DNA from: Pseudoneurospora amorphoporcata
Lineage: Eukaryota; Ascomycota; Sordariomycetes; Sordariales; Sordariaceae
DNA length: 64,000 nucleotides
Assembly (NCBI GenBank): GCA_033297205.1
Contig: MU859146.1
Location: 1-64,000, forward strand
Direction: 5' to 3'
In this document: positions 1-10,509 of the stretch, one piece after another
Layout of the letters: the number at the start of each line of letters is the position of its first letter
Numbering within the stretch: the stretch's first letter is position 1
Position numbers and translations under genes: made by a program
The notes under the pieces: generated by a model
What the model was told of the DNA's origin: nothing
What the model saw: only the letters and a program-made list of their open reading frames with translations
Database searches by the model: none

Positions 1-56
1 AGGTTGAAGGGATCAACAAGGCCTTCGAGACCAAAGAAGATTATCAGCGGAATTGA
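1..56 (+). CDS. Possible 3' tip of a gene cut by the window edge
   Basis: From position 3 an open frame of 17 sense codons ends in TGA at 54-56, with plausible fungal codons (it contains INKAFE, a string common near the C-terminus of zinc-type alcohol dehydrogenases). The fragment is too short to identify and could be chance. No upstream sequence is available to test it. Confidence 0.2.
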   Translation, partial: VEGINKAFETKEDYQRN

Positions 57-1321
57 ACTATTGTTCCAAGCCCAGAAACCTGCCCTTGTCACATCTGTCA
101 ATGTTTCCGTTACTGACGCCTTCTCAAGGGACCGCACCATGTTTCTATACCAGATCATCATTCCCTCATGGATGAGAGTGTGAATCGAACGACAGCTTGC
201 TGAAGGGCAGAATGGAAAGTCTACCCAAGCAGACATTGGAAGGGAAATTAGGGCAAGTGATGGTGAGGACGAGAGGAGATCATCAACCCTTTACTTAGAG
301 GAATCGGAGAGCCAGCGCAGGCTGATAAGTGCCGCTGGGTAGTAAGACAAAGTGGGCTTGGGTGGTGGGGAAATGCTTGATTGGTGGTATGGTTAAAAGA
401 AAAGAATAGCTTGCCAGGGAAGGTTCAAATACCACTAGAACAGAAAATCAGAGTAGGATGTACCTTTCCACACGTCCGGAATGGAATAAGGCCAAGGGGG
501 CGTCTAACGATACTTATATTCTTAGATACCTTCCAAGGTCGTCAATTTCTGGTATGAGACTGGTTACGACTGCCAATTTACTATCGAATAACTATCCTGC
601 ACTGTGAAACGTCCAGATTTTCAAACATCTAAAGTGAAAAGTATTCAGGCTATCAGAATACTGTCAAACAACAGTCAATCTATTACCAAATATCTTAAAG
701 GGGAAACGTTGGTGCATCCAAATATTATACTTTTTTTCGAAGCCTTCAAGTCCACATCAGCACGATAGGAGAACATTTTTGTGTAGTCCAATACAACTCC
801 CATACCAATTCAAGTCTTGATAGAAAGAAAAATGCAGACAAGAAGAGCGAGGTAAGCAAAAATATACAAAAAGACATACAACACCTGGGATTCGCTGGTC
901 GTCACCGACCCAACTACTAGTCAGGCGATTGGTAGTTTATCTATGGGAGAGCGGACGGGATCCCGAGTTTTCTACCATCTGTGGTCGTATGTATTTGTTC
1001 TAGTCATTCCTTACGGTAATATTATTGTCACTGGATATCGTCATAGCGTGGGTCTCTTCGTATGTCTTCAGGTTAGCCCACGGTGCGTTGCATACATAGG
1101 TAATCACCTACCCCTGGCTTACGATGAGATCGTGGGCAACGCGACAAAAATGCTTATCGATGTATCCGACTCGCCTGCCCAAATCGTACAAATCCGTCGG
1201 GCCCGTTCCCGATGCACGCACATTTTCAGAACGCTTCGGGCTCGGAACGAACTTAGAAAATAACTGGACGCTTGACATGGAGTACGAATTCAGGGATATC
1301 CTCTTCGGTGTCCCCCTTTCT
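57..1321. other. Gene-free stretch, about 1.27 kb
   Basis: This stretch is fairly AT-rich around 540-840 and has no convincing coding frame on either strand. The right end is presumably the 3' UTR of the tryptophanyl-tRNA synthetase gene, which is transcribed leftwards. I see no repeat or structural RNA in it. Confidence 0.6.
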
Positions 1322-3029
1322 CTAAGCCTGGGCATCACCCTTGTCTTTCTCCCCCTTCTCCTTAGCCTTCTGGGCCTTCTTGGCCTCTATTTGCTTCTGC
1401 TTCTCGAGCTTCTTGAGCTGGTTCTTGGTCAACTTTCCATCTCCGCCCTCAGCGGCCGCATCTCCATCACCGTTTTGCACCTGGGGAACCACAATAGGTG
1501 CACGCGGATTTCCGTTCCACTTCAGAGGGCGCGTCTCCATGATAAATCTGACAGCCTCGTCGTCGACCTTGGCTCTCCTTTCCTGGAAAGCGGCGACGTA
1601 TGTCTGAAGCTCCTTGATGCAGATTGCCTTGAGCTCGCCGGTCAACATCTCACCAGACTCGTAGGCGACGCGAATTTTCTCCAACTCCTCGTCATCTTCG
1701 AGAAAGAAGCGCAAGTACTGGAAGGCGACGTCGACGCTGGTGTCACCTCCCTTCTCGCGGTGCTCCTCAACGGTGACCTTGCCGCCCGAGTAGGCATACT
1801 TGTTGATCTTGTTCTTGATTTGGTTGGGGGTATCTCTCATGAAAACTAATTTCAAAGGTCAACATAGGCTCGGACAGAAGACCGCAGCAACACATGTGGT
1901 AGGTTTGGCCTGCGCGTAAAGAAGGGACAATGACTTACTAGCAGACTCGTCGATGGAAGCGGACATCTATACACATGTCAGTAAGGCCATGCTCAATTTT
2001 ATACAAAAAAACAAACGCCTAGTACGTACCTTTGTACCGGGACCCTGAAGAGCATCGAGGAAACGGGAGTGAATGAGAGCCGGCTTCGCGTACGAGGTGT
2101 TGGTGTTCTTGTACTTCAAACGAGCGGAGACGTCTCTGGTCATTCTGAAGTAGGGATCCTGGTCGATGGCGCAGGGAATGAGGCAGGGAATAGCGACGGT
2201 CTTGGACTCATCTTCGCCGAAGATGTGGGGGAAGGACGACGCCCAACTGCTAGCACCCTGGATACTTCCGAAGTGAATACGACCGATGTTGGTGCTGTCG
2301 TTGAAGCCGAAGATGGCGCGGGCCTGGTTGAGGGTAATGTGCTTGGACAGGCGCACCACGTTCTTGTAGAAGGCGCCACCCATGAACTGGAAATCGCTGA
2401 AGATGAAAGTCTTGCTGGGATCGAAGCCGACGGCAATGATGTCCTTGGCGTTGTTGCTGCAGTAGCCCTCAACTTCCTCGATCGTCCTCTTGTCGGAGAA
2501 GAGGTACTTCTCATCGTCGGTCATCATGATAACCAGAGGAACATCGAAGGTATCCTGAAGCCATTTTGTGAACTCGAAAGGAATGGTGTGGCCAACGTGG
2601 ACGCTGTCGGAGGAAGGGCCACGGCCAGTGTAGAGGAAGAAGGGCTCGCCCTTCTCATAGCGGTCGAGAATAAGCTCGAGGTCGCGATGGGAGAAGACAA
2701 TGCCTCTCCGGAGGAAGCGATGGGGCTTCTTGCCGGTGACCCTCTCGAGGCGATCGAGCAGGGCCTGGTCGATCTTCTTGGTACCGAACTCCTCGACCAA
2801 CTTGTTGTAGTCAATGGCCTTGACGACGCCATCCTCGCCGACCTCGCCTTGGACCTGTTCGCGACGGAAGAGAGGCAGTCAGACCAATGCGCCGTACATA
2901 TGCAAGTACACAGACCTAACCAGAACTGACATTGTAGGGATCCACTGTCTGCTTGGAGGCAGCTTGCTTCTCGATCGCCTCGGGGATGGGCGCCTCCTTG
3001 AGGGCCTCGGCGTTAACGTTGGTCGCCAT
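1322..3029 (-). CDS. WRS1: Cytosolic tryptophanyl-tRNA synthetase
   Basis: This gene encodes a class I aminoacyl-tRNA synthetase that charges cytosolic tRNA-Trp. I read four exons on the minus strand: 3029-2931, 2854-2030, 1966-1939 and 1845-1322, giving 491 residues. The reading frame is continuous and all junctions are GT-AG. The class I ATP-binding signature appears as GHTIPFEF (PSSDSVHVGHT context) in exon 2. The KMSAS loop is assembled exactly across the exon 2/3 junction, with K from exon 2 and MSAS opening the 28-nt exon 3. The sequence IFMRDTPNQIKNKINKYA after the loop matches the eukaryotic and archaeal-type cytosolic enzyme. The C-terminus is a lysine-rich tail of about 35 residues (KNQLKKLEKQKQ...). 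The start ATG follows a TGACTCA site by 89 bp, which suggests amino-acid-starvation control. The gene is divergent from the mitochondrial release factor gene. Confidence 0.96.
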
Positions 3030-3522
3030 GTTGGAAGATGTCTGTTGTGTGCTGATGGCAACCCAGGTGGGTTGTCGAAAAGTCCTTCAAAAAAAGAACC
3101 TCCTTGGCTGACAGTGGTGACTCAAGTGCGAAAGGGCTCGAACGGGTGGCTCGTCCAGGGGAAACGAATCGCGACGATACCTCGGACGGAACAGGCACGC
3201 GCCGCGGGGGGAGGGGCTGCAATTGAAAGCCATTCATCGCATTTTGCCGGGATCTGGAGGGCCCAAACTGACATCAGATTATTTCCGGCAGGCAGCTTCT
3301 TACGGCAGATTACAACAAGTTTTCGGCAGGCAGTACATAATGTATGGGGAAAGATACGCGCTGCGTAAGGATCAATTGGCTTACGGTATGGAGTTTGGAA
3401 ACCCCCCCGTCAAAGTGGGAAGAGCAGTTCCCACCGAGATTGGCATTGGTTGACCTTGCATTGGCCCGGGCAGCGCTGGAAGCTATCTGGATGTCGCAAA
3501 GGTTTTCCGTCTGTCTGCAACC
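3030..3522. promoter_or_regulatory. Shared divergent promoter, 493 bp
   Basis: This spacer separates the start codons of two translation genes, cytosolic tryptophanyl-tRNA synthetase (leftwards) and mitochondrial release factor 1 (rightwards). It holds the TGACTCA site at 3118. I see no coding frame that survives. Confidence 0.6.
3118..3124. promoter_or_regulatory. TGACTCA, Gcn4/CPC1-type site before tryptophanyl-tRNA synthetase
   Basis: A perfect TGACTCA heptamer lies 89 bp upstream of the synthetase ATG and about 400 bp upstream of the divergent release-factor ATG. This is the binding sequence of Gcn4/CPC1-type bZIP activators, which in fungi induce amino-acid biosynthesis and some aminoacyl-tRNA synthetase genes. 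Function here is inferred from position. Confidence 0.6.
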
Positions 3523-4921
3523 ATGTTGGCAGCACCATGGGTATGTCGGAGCTGCGCCCGTTCGTTAAGGCGCTCGGGTGTCTTCGTCTCTCTTCAGCTT
3601 CGCAAAGCTAGTACAGGTACGTTCGCAGCACCCCTAGATTCTGGTCGCAAGCCGTGGAATCCGATCTGCTAAGGTGGCACTTTCTGACGCGTCTCTTGTT
3701 ACAGCCAACCCAACACTCGCAGGACTCCCGCCTGTCCTCATCGATCGAGCGCGCAAACTAGCCGCTGAGCATCAACAATTGACGAAGCAACTTGAGAGCG
3801 ACTACGAACCCACAGCCGCGAAGCGCGCCGGCGAAATCTCAAAAGTTGTCGCTGCTCTACAAGAGCTGGACAAGACCAAGGCAGCACTGGATGAACTCAA
3901 TGGACTTCTGGAGTCAGACGACGCCGAGCTGCGCCAGCTCGCTAACGACGATCTCGATGCAACAAAAAAGCACCTGGAGACTCTGGGGATGAATCTTTCA
4001 GCGACCCTGACACCGAAACACCCGTTTGCGGACATGCCATGTCTGATAGAACTTCATCCTGGGCCAGGAGGCACTGAAGGGCGCCACTTCGCCGACACTC
4101 TTTTCCGCATGTATCAAAAATATTGCGAGAACAAGGGATATACTGCGCGGGTGCTCTCGTACCAGGAAGCTGAAGATCGCACGCCAGGCTTGGACGGTGA
4201 GGTTCCGATCTCAGAAGCCGTACTCGAAGTAACGGATCCCGGCGCCTTTGCAGCGTTCCGCGGAGAGGCGGGTATGCACCGCGTGCAACGTATTCCTGCG
4301 ACCGAGAAGCAGGGGCGTACTCACACAAGTGCGGTGGCAGTTTGGGTTTTGCCATCATTCCCCGAAAACAGCACCGATGCCGAGAACGACTTCAACAACC
4401 CGGAAAGTGACTTCTACGTTGACCCGACAGAAGTCAAGTCAGAGAAGATGCGCGCGAGCGGTGCCGGTGGTCAGCACGTCAACAAGACAGAATCTGCTAT
4501 TCGGCTGACCCATATCCCAACCGGTATTCAGGTCAGCATGCAGGATTCGCGATCGCAGTCGCAAAACAGAGAAAGGGCTTGGCGCTTGCTTCGTTCGAGA
4601 ATTGCGTCGCTGAGGCGAGAACAAAGAGAGGCGCAGGCAAAGGACCTGAGAGACAGTGTGCTATCTCAGGCACAGATGTCGCGCGGTGATAAGATCAGGA
4701 CGTATAACTACCAGCAGGACCGGTGTACTGATCATCGGAGTGGCCTGGATGTCCACAACCTTCCCAATGTCCTGCAAGGCGGGGAGATCTTGGACAAGGT
4801 CATCAACAGCGTGCAATCCTGGCTAACAGCGATGGACATCCGAAACCTCATCGCCCAGGAAGAAGCGCAGGCTAGAGCAGCGGAAGGAGGATCTGATAAA
4901 AAGAAGAAAGGCGGCAAGTAA
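3523..4921 (+). CDS. MRF1: Mitochondrial peptide chain release factor 1
   Basis: The product releases finished polypeptides from mitochondrial ribosomes at UAA and UAG. Two exons, 3523-3616 and 3705-4921, join in phase to give 436 residues. Exon 1 encodes an Arg/Ser-rich, acid-free leader typical of a mitochondrial presequence. The body shows a coiled-coil N-terminal region, then the codon-recognition PAT tripeptide in RIPATEKQGRTHTSA, which is the RF1-type PxT motif, and the peptidyl-hydrolysis GGQ motif in GAGGQHVNKTESAIR at 4456-4500. The lysine-rich end (DKKKKGGK) is usual for the family. The start was chosen because it is the first ATG, gives a good targeting signal and precedes a GT-AG intron of 88 nt. 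The downstream in-frame alternative would begin inside the intron. Confidence 0.95.
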
Positions 4922-7107
4922 GGCCAAATTCGAGGCGCTCTGATGACGTCTTGCTCACCGCGCGCTACATACCGGCCACGCACAGAACAGTCTGTGAATC
5001 TGTAGAGAGTTCATTTGTGTACAATACCCCTTCGGAACCAAACCACGGCTGGTCAGTTTCTTGACGCTACTCGGTCAGTTTGGATCCCTTTGCGCAGTAC
5101 TTCTTGGTTAAGTTCGATTTTGCGCGGCGTCGAGCCTTGTTGGAACTGTCGCCAGTGAGCCGATTTATCTTCGTCATAGCCCCGAGCACCCCACAAACAC
5201 GGCACCGCGATTTTGCACGATCGGCTCCGTCACCAAAAAGCGAGCGAGCGATGGACAGAGGCAAAGCGGAACGCCGCTGGTTTTCTGTTGACCAATCAGT
5301 GCCGCAGACTTGTAAGTGACCTGCCATATCGGGATGGTGGCGGCCGTTGTGGATCCCCGTGCCAGTGTGCAGCATGCCCGGCGCTTCGTGGGCGTGGGGA
5401 ACATTGAGCCGTTCCGTTCCATGGACCTGGACACGAAAGATTTATTGTATCGCGAGTCCCAAACATTGAAGTTGCATGCTGGCATTGAGTCACCCCGAAA
5501 GATGGAGAAAACTAGATATTCATCCCCTGTCGCCAACTGCCGACGGAGACATAGCGAAGGCCATCGATAAACGACTCGGGATTCGGAATCGTAGTTTTCG
5601 ATTTCTTCAACTATTCTGTCTGTCTTTCTAGTTCTGCGCGAAATTCAGACGGCTCAGTCATCGTCCGGGACCGTCCGCATCTACGTTGGAGAAAAGCAGT
5701 TCTCGGTCTGAGCCTTGGACGGAGAATGGGTACCTCTTCTTTTCTCCAATATTGCCCATCCCTTCCCTGCGCCGCGGGATGGAGCTATGGTATTCGAAAA
5801 GAACATCGGGGATGAGGTAAGACCATATCCATGATTCATGTACGTACCAGGGATTGATATGTACTCGATGACTCCAACACAATGTATATGCTTGGTATTG
5901 GCTTTTTATTGTTGGGAGGTTGACCTAGTTCATGTCATCCTAGGCTGCCGTTATCACCTACAATACATTGGTCAATGGTACGGCCGTCTCATCAATAACG
6001 TCGGTTTTCCATATCTTCTCTCCCCCTCTCTCGACTCACGGATCTCAACTCTTGTCAACATCCCCAGTTGGGATGACGAACATGCCCACCAACACACGGC
6101 GCACGTACCCACCCATCCCATGCTGCAGCCTGCACCAACAACACAATCAAACCTGCTGTGCAAGTCCGACATCAGATGGTGCTACTGGTCTGATCTTGTC
6201 AACCTGTGCGGTATATGCATATCCATCCTACCTCAGTTGTGACTTGCGACCAACAGCCTGGCTTTTTATTGTTTTATATCCCAATATTTGCACAACCGGT
6301 CGCATCTCGACTTCCAGGACGGGTAGGTACTTAAAAGAGGGACTGTGAAAAGTAAAGGACGGGATTATGATACACACCGTGGGCATGCAAGCAAACGCTG
6401 TTTTTGTGCGTGACGGGAGACCGGGACCGGGACCAACCACCCTTTCTTTCTAAGCCCCGTCCGTCCTTCCTAACCATGACTTGGTCCTCCCAACAACAGC
6501 GTTGATGCTTGATGAAGAGGGATCCCAGGTAGAGGAGCCGCGCAACTGCAGAATTTCCATTGGACCTTTTGCTCCTTGAAATCCTTCAGTCATATTAACA
6601 TCACCGTACATGTGGCATAACGAAAATAAAAAGAGCCATCGGCTTGAATGAGCCTCGAAAGAACCCTAACAATGAAACCCCAAACTTTTAACTAGGTACC
6701 AACAAGAATGAAGGAGGCGGTCGTGGAAGGGGAAGGCTGTTAATAGTCAGCTAGTAGCCATGTCAACGCGAAAGCTAGGCAGGGCGGAGTGGAACTCCAG
6801 CTTCAGATCACTTCCCGTTTCTGTTTAAACTAGTTGGAAATTCTGATCTGCCATCGCTCGTCGATTTCGAAGCCTATCGTTGCTCCGTTGGGAGTTGGAA
6901 TGAAGTACACTATCTCGCAAAGGACGAAGCTCCTGTCTTTTGTCGTTCAAGTACTTCATGGTGAGATTTCTCCCTCTCTCCCTACCTCTCACCTGTACAA
7001 CCTCTCTCTTTTTTTCTCCTCTACCCTTCTCCTCCCTCTTCTTTATACCGCACGGGCCTTCTCCCTGTCGGTTGTCATCTCGAAAAAGAAGAAGTCATCA
7101 TCTAAAG
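4922..7107. other. Large spacer, about 2.2 kb, with carboxypeptidase leader at its right end
   Basis: No coding frame here looks genuine; the open stretches are short and start at non-ATG codons. The last about 250 nt are strongly CT-rich (6960-7070), as expected of the leader of the carboxypeptidase gene. An isolated TGAGTCA occurs at 5486-5492, far from any start codon. Confidence 0.6.
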
Positions 7108-8987
7108 ATGCGTTTAACCACGCTAGTCTCGTCGCTACTCGTAGCGGTGACAACTGCCACCGCTGGCGGTCCTAGCTTCGGCCAGGCTGAGAAGAAGTAC
7201 CTCGAGCACGTTGCCAACAGACTCAAGAACCATGCTGCTCAGGTCAACGCTGCCCCGGTTGCTGAGCGCGAAGTTGCCAAGGCTCAAGAGCCCAAGTTTC
7301 TGAATGACAACACTACAAGTGAGCTTATATCCACCTTGTGAACGCAATTTTGCTCATCAAACTAACACATGGAACATAGAGTTCGCCGTCGACGGGAAGA
7401 ACATTCCCGATGTAGACTTTGACGTGGGAGAGTCCTATGCCGGCACCTTGCCCATCAGCCAGGACCCCGAGGAGACGAGCGAGCTGTTCTGGTGGTTCTT
7501 CCCATCGACGAACCCGGCCGCTAAGAAGGAAATATTGATTTGGCTCAACGGTGGTGTAAGTTTGCCCTTCATCAAAACCCCCGTCCCACCCCTCGGAACC
7601 AAGCAGCCTATCTAACAAGTCATCCCCTCACATGTAGCCTGGCTGCTCCTCCTTGGAAGGTTTCCTCCAAGAAAACGGTCCCTTCCTCTGGCAATACGGC
7701 ACCTACAAGCCCGTCAAAAACCCCTGGAGCTGGCACACCCTGACCAACGTGATCTGGGTCGAGCAGCCGGTCGGCACCGGCTTCTCGACGGGCAACGTGA
7801 CGGCCACTTCCGAAGAGGACGTGGCCGCGCAGTTCATGGGTTTCTGGAAGAACTTCATCGACACCTTCGCCATGCAAGGGTACAAGGTGTACATCACCGG
7901 CGAGTCGTATGCGGGTCTTTACTGCCCTTACATCGCCTCCGCCTTCCTCGATGCCAACGAAAAGACTTACTACGACATGTCCGGCCTGATGATCTACGAC
8001 CCGGTCATCTCGTGGGACGAGGTCGCCGAGCCCATCCCCGTCGTCCAGTTCACCGAGTACTGGTCCGGTCTTTTCCCCTTCAACGACACCTTCCGTGCGC
8101 ACATCAAGTCTGTTGACGCTAAGTGCGGCTACTCCGACTTTGTCTCCCAGTACCTGGTCTACCCGCCCAAGGGCCCGCAACCTTCCAAGTTGCCTGGTAC
8201 CGATAAGTTCGGCACCACGCGCGACGAGTGCTGGGGGTTGTTCTACGAGATCTTCGACGCCATCTTGCTGCTGAACCCGTGCTTCGACATCTACCAAGTG
8301 GCCACCACTTGTCCCCTGCTGTGGGACGTTCTTGGCTTCCCGGGCTCAATGGAGTACCTGCCCGAAGGCGCTGAGGTATACTTTGACCGGGACGATGTCA
8401 AGAAGGCGATCCACGCGCCTGAGAATGTCAAGTGGTCCACTTGCTCGGAGCAGGATGTGTTCGTAGGCGGACGCGACCGGTCGGAGCCGTCTTCCTTCCA
8501 CGCGCTGCCGCACGTTATTGATGCCACCAAGAACGTGATCATCAGCCACGGCGCGCTGGATATGGTCCTGATCGCCAACGGCACGCTCCTGGGTATCCAG
8601 AACATGACGTGGGGCGGCAAGCTGGGCTTCCAGAACAAGCCTGATCAGCCCTTCTATGTCCCTTATAACGCCATCTCGGACCTGTCGACGCTGGCGGCCG
8701 GTGGCGTGTTTGGATCCTTGGGCAGCGAGAGAGGCTTGACCTGGGTCCAAATCGACATGACTGGACATATGGTGCCCCAGTATGCCCCGTCGGCGGCGTA
8801 CAGGCAGCTCGAGTTCTTGCTGGGCAGAGTCAACTGCTTGAACTGCACGGTCCCGTTCACGACGAACCCTGATGCGCCGCAGAGTCAGCAGCCTTTGGGC
8901 AAGGGCACGGCACCTCAGAGCTGGAGCAAGTTCTCGGGTAAGAAGGGGGGCCATCACGGAGGTGGAAAGGGCAGGTTTGTCAGGTAG
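7108..8987 (+). CDS. Secreted serine carboxypeptidase, S10 family (carboxypeptidase S1-like)
   Basis: The product is a serine carboxypeptidase that removes C-terminal residues from peptides in the secretory pathway, vacuole or medium. Three exons (7108-7318, 7380-7555, 7638-8987) give 578 residues. The N-terminus is a hydrophobic signal peptide ending around ATAGG. The oxyanion-hole motif GGPGCSS is created by splicing exon 2 to exon 3. The nucleophile sits in GESYAG, the catalytic Asp in GALDMVLIANG and the catalytic His in TGHMVPQ. Several N-x-S/T sequons (NDT, NGT, NMT, NCT) fit glycosylation. The C-terminus is rich in Gly, His and Lys. A possible propeptide lies between the signal peptide and FAVDG. 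Overall it resembles fungal carboxypeptidase S1 rather than vacuolar carboxypeptidase Y; vacuolar versus secreted location is not decided by the sequence. Confidence 0.95.
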
Positions 8988-9801
8988 AGAGGTGTGATAA
9001 TCATGGGGTTTATGACGGACAGGAGTTCAGATACCAGTGAATAAGACGAGAATGAGAACGGTCAATAAATTTCCTAAATGTGGGGTTGAAACCTCGTCAG
9101 CTCGTAAGGAACTTCCCCATAGAACGAGATCGACAAGAAGTACTAAACCGTAATGCATCACTCATGAATGTCCACGTCTTCATGCCTTCTTTTAAATTTC
9201 CCTCCAAAACGATCAGTCCAGAGCATGATATACATACAAACATATACGTTAGTGAAACATTGAATTGTTGAAACCGTTCCTTTTGATAACCAATACCAAC
9301 ACAAAGAGTGGAATGAAATAATACACAGGGTACTCGCAGTCCCTCAACCAGTCGGTGGACGCCGCAGTCGCTGGTCTCCCTCCTCCTTTTAAAAGCTTCA
9401 ACAATGGGTACGCGGGTATATGCTCGCGTGTGAGCGTGTCTCGAGGATGACTTCCCCCATCGTATGCGACCCAATGACGACACATAACCTTACACCAACG
9501 CCATGCTAAAATCAAAACGACAATGAGGTAGTATACAACGCGGCACCAAAAGGACAGCCCCCAGAGGTTTGGGCACATGTCGTCTTGCGGTGCTGTGGAA
9601 AGAGCCTTTCGTTGTGGCACTTCCACCGGACTTTTCTTATCCAGATTGAGCGGAGACCAGGGCGAACCGGATAGGTCTCGCAGACGCTCAATGGCGGACA
9701 AAGGCCGCGCGGCAAGGGCAAGTAAGGATGAAATAAACTCTGAAGAGGCCTCAGGGCACGAACGGCTAGAAGGTCATCATCGCTCAGGCCCAGATATCCG
9801 T
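8988..9801. other. Convergent 3' spacer, 814 bp
   Basis: This is the tail-to-tail spacer between the carboxypeptidase and UPS-like genes, presumably two 3' UTRs. I see no coding frame, repeat or RNA gene. Confidence 0.55.
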
Positions 9802-10509
9802 TCAAGCCTTCTCCATGTTGCGTTCCCTTGCCATCTTTCTCAGCTCCAGGACGCCCATTATGCCCGACTGGCGAAGTCGCTCGAGGATCAGCTTCATGCC
9901 CTCTCGACTCTTGCCTAATTGGTCCTGGGTCTTCTTCGAAGCCAGGCTCTCAATGCTCCGCTGCATACCGTGGGCACCAAGCCGAGAGAAGAAGCCGCCC
10001 TTCTCTTGTTCGGCTTCGTGCGTGTGCAAGTGACCCAGCTTATCGCGAATCCGCTCTCCAAAGCGAGATCGAAATACAACCGTCGTGGCAACATCAGTCG
10101 TATTTCCATTATCATTAGTGTTCTTCGGAATCGTATAGATCTGCTTCTCCACCACCGACAGAACGCCAGCAAAGTTCAGGTTCCGGCTTTCGGTCGACAT
10201 CCAGCCCTCCTTCATGTCCACAACGCTGGTCTCCAGGATATAGGACGCCTTCTCGGTCGTGGCACCACCGGTAATGCTGGTGGGGAGCATTTTCATGATA
10301 GCAGGTGGCATGCGCGACTTCTTGAGGTGGATGCGAGTCGTGTGTAGACGGCCGGTGACCAGGTCGACATGCGACGAGAGGGTGTCGGTGCTCATGACAT
10401 GCTGGGAGAAGGGATTGAGCTGCGGGGAGCAGTACCGGAGGAAGAAGGCAAGCGTGACGGTCGGGAAAGGATGGCTATAGGTGTGGTTGGTAGTGTGCGT
10501 GAGAACCAT
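9802..10509 (-). CDS. PRELI/MSF1 (UPS-like) domain protein
   Basis: This intronless gene encodes 235 residues matching the PRELI/MSF1 family (yeast Ups1-3, human PRELID/SLMO). Members shuttle phosphatidic acid or phosphatidylserine across the mitochondrial intermembrane space with an Mdm35-type partner. The N-terminal half has the family pattern: an aromatic/Pro opening (HTYSHPFPTVTLAFFLRY), then PFSQHVMSTDTL, then a stretch beginning GRLHTTR with basic residues. This is followed by beta-strand stretches (YILETSVVDMKEGWM, RNLNF) and a helical, Arg/Lys-rich C-terminus. The start is the first ATG giving MVLTHTTNHTYSHPF, which aligns with the family N-terminus; an in-frame extension of seven residues upstream lacks an ATG. 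Which UPS paralogue it represents cannot be settled by eye. Confidence 0.85.
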   Translation of the reverse strand: MVLTHTTNHTYSHPFPTVTLAFFLRYCSPQLNPFSQHVMSTDTLSSHVDLVTGRLHTTRIHLKKSRMPPAIMKMLPTSITGGATTEKASYILETSVVDMKEGWMSTESRNLNFAGVLSVVEKQIYTIPKNTNDNGNTTDVATTVVFRSRFGERIRDKLGHLHTHEAEQEKGGFFSRLGAHGMQRSIESLASKKTQDQLGKSREGMKLILERLRQSGIMGVLELRKMARERNMEKA

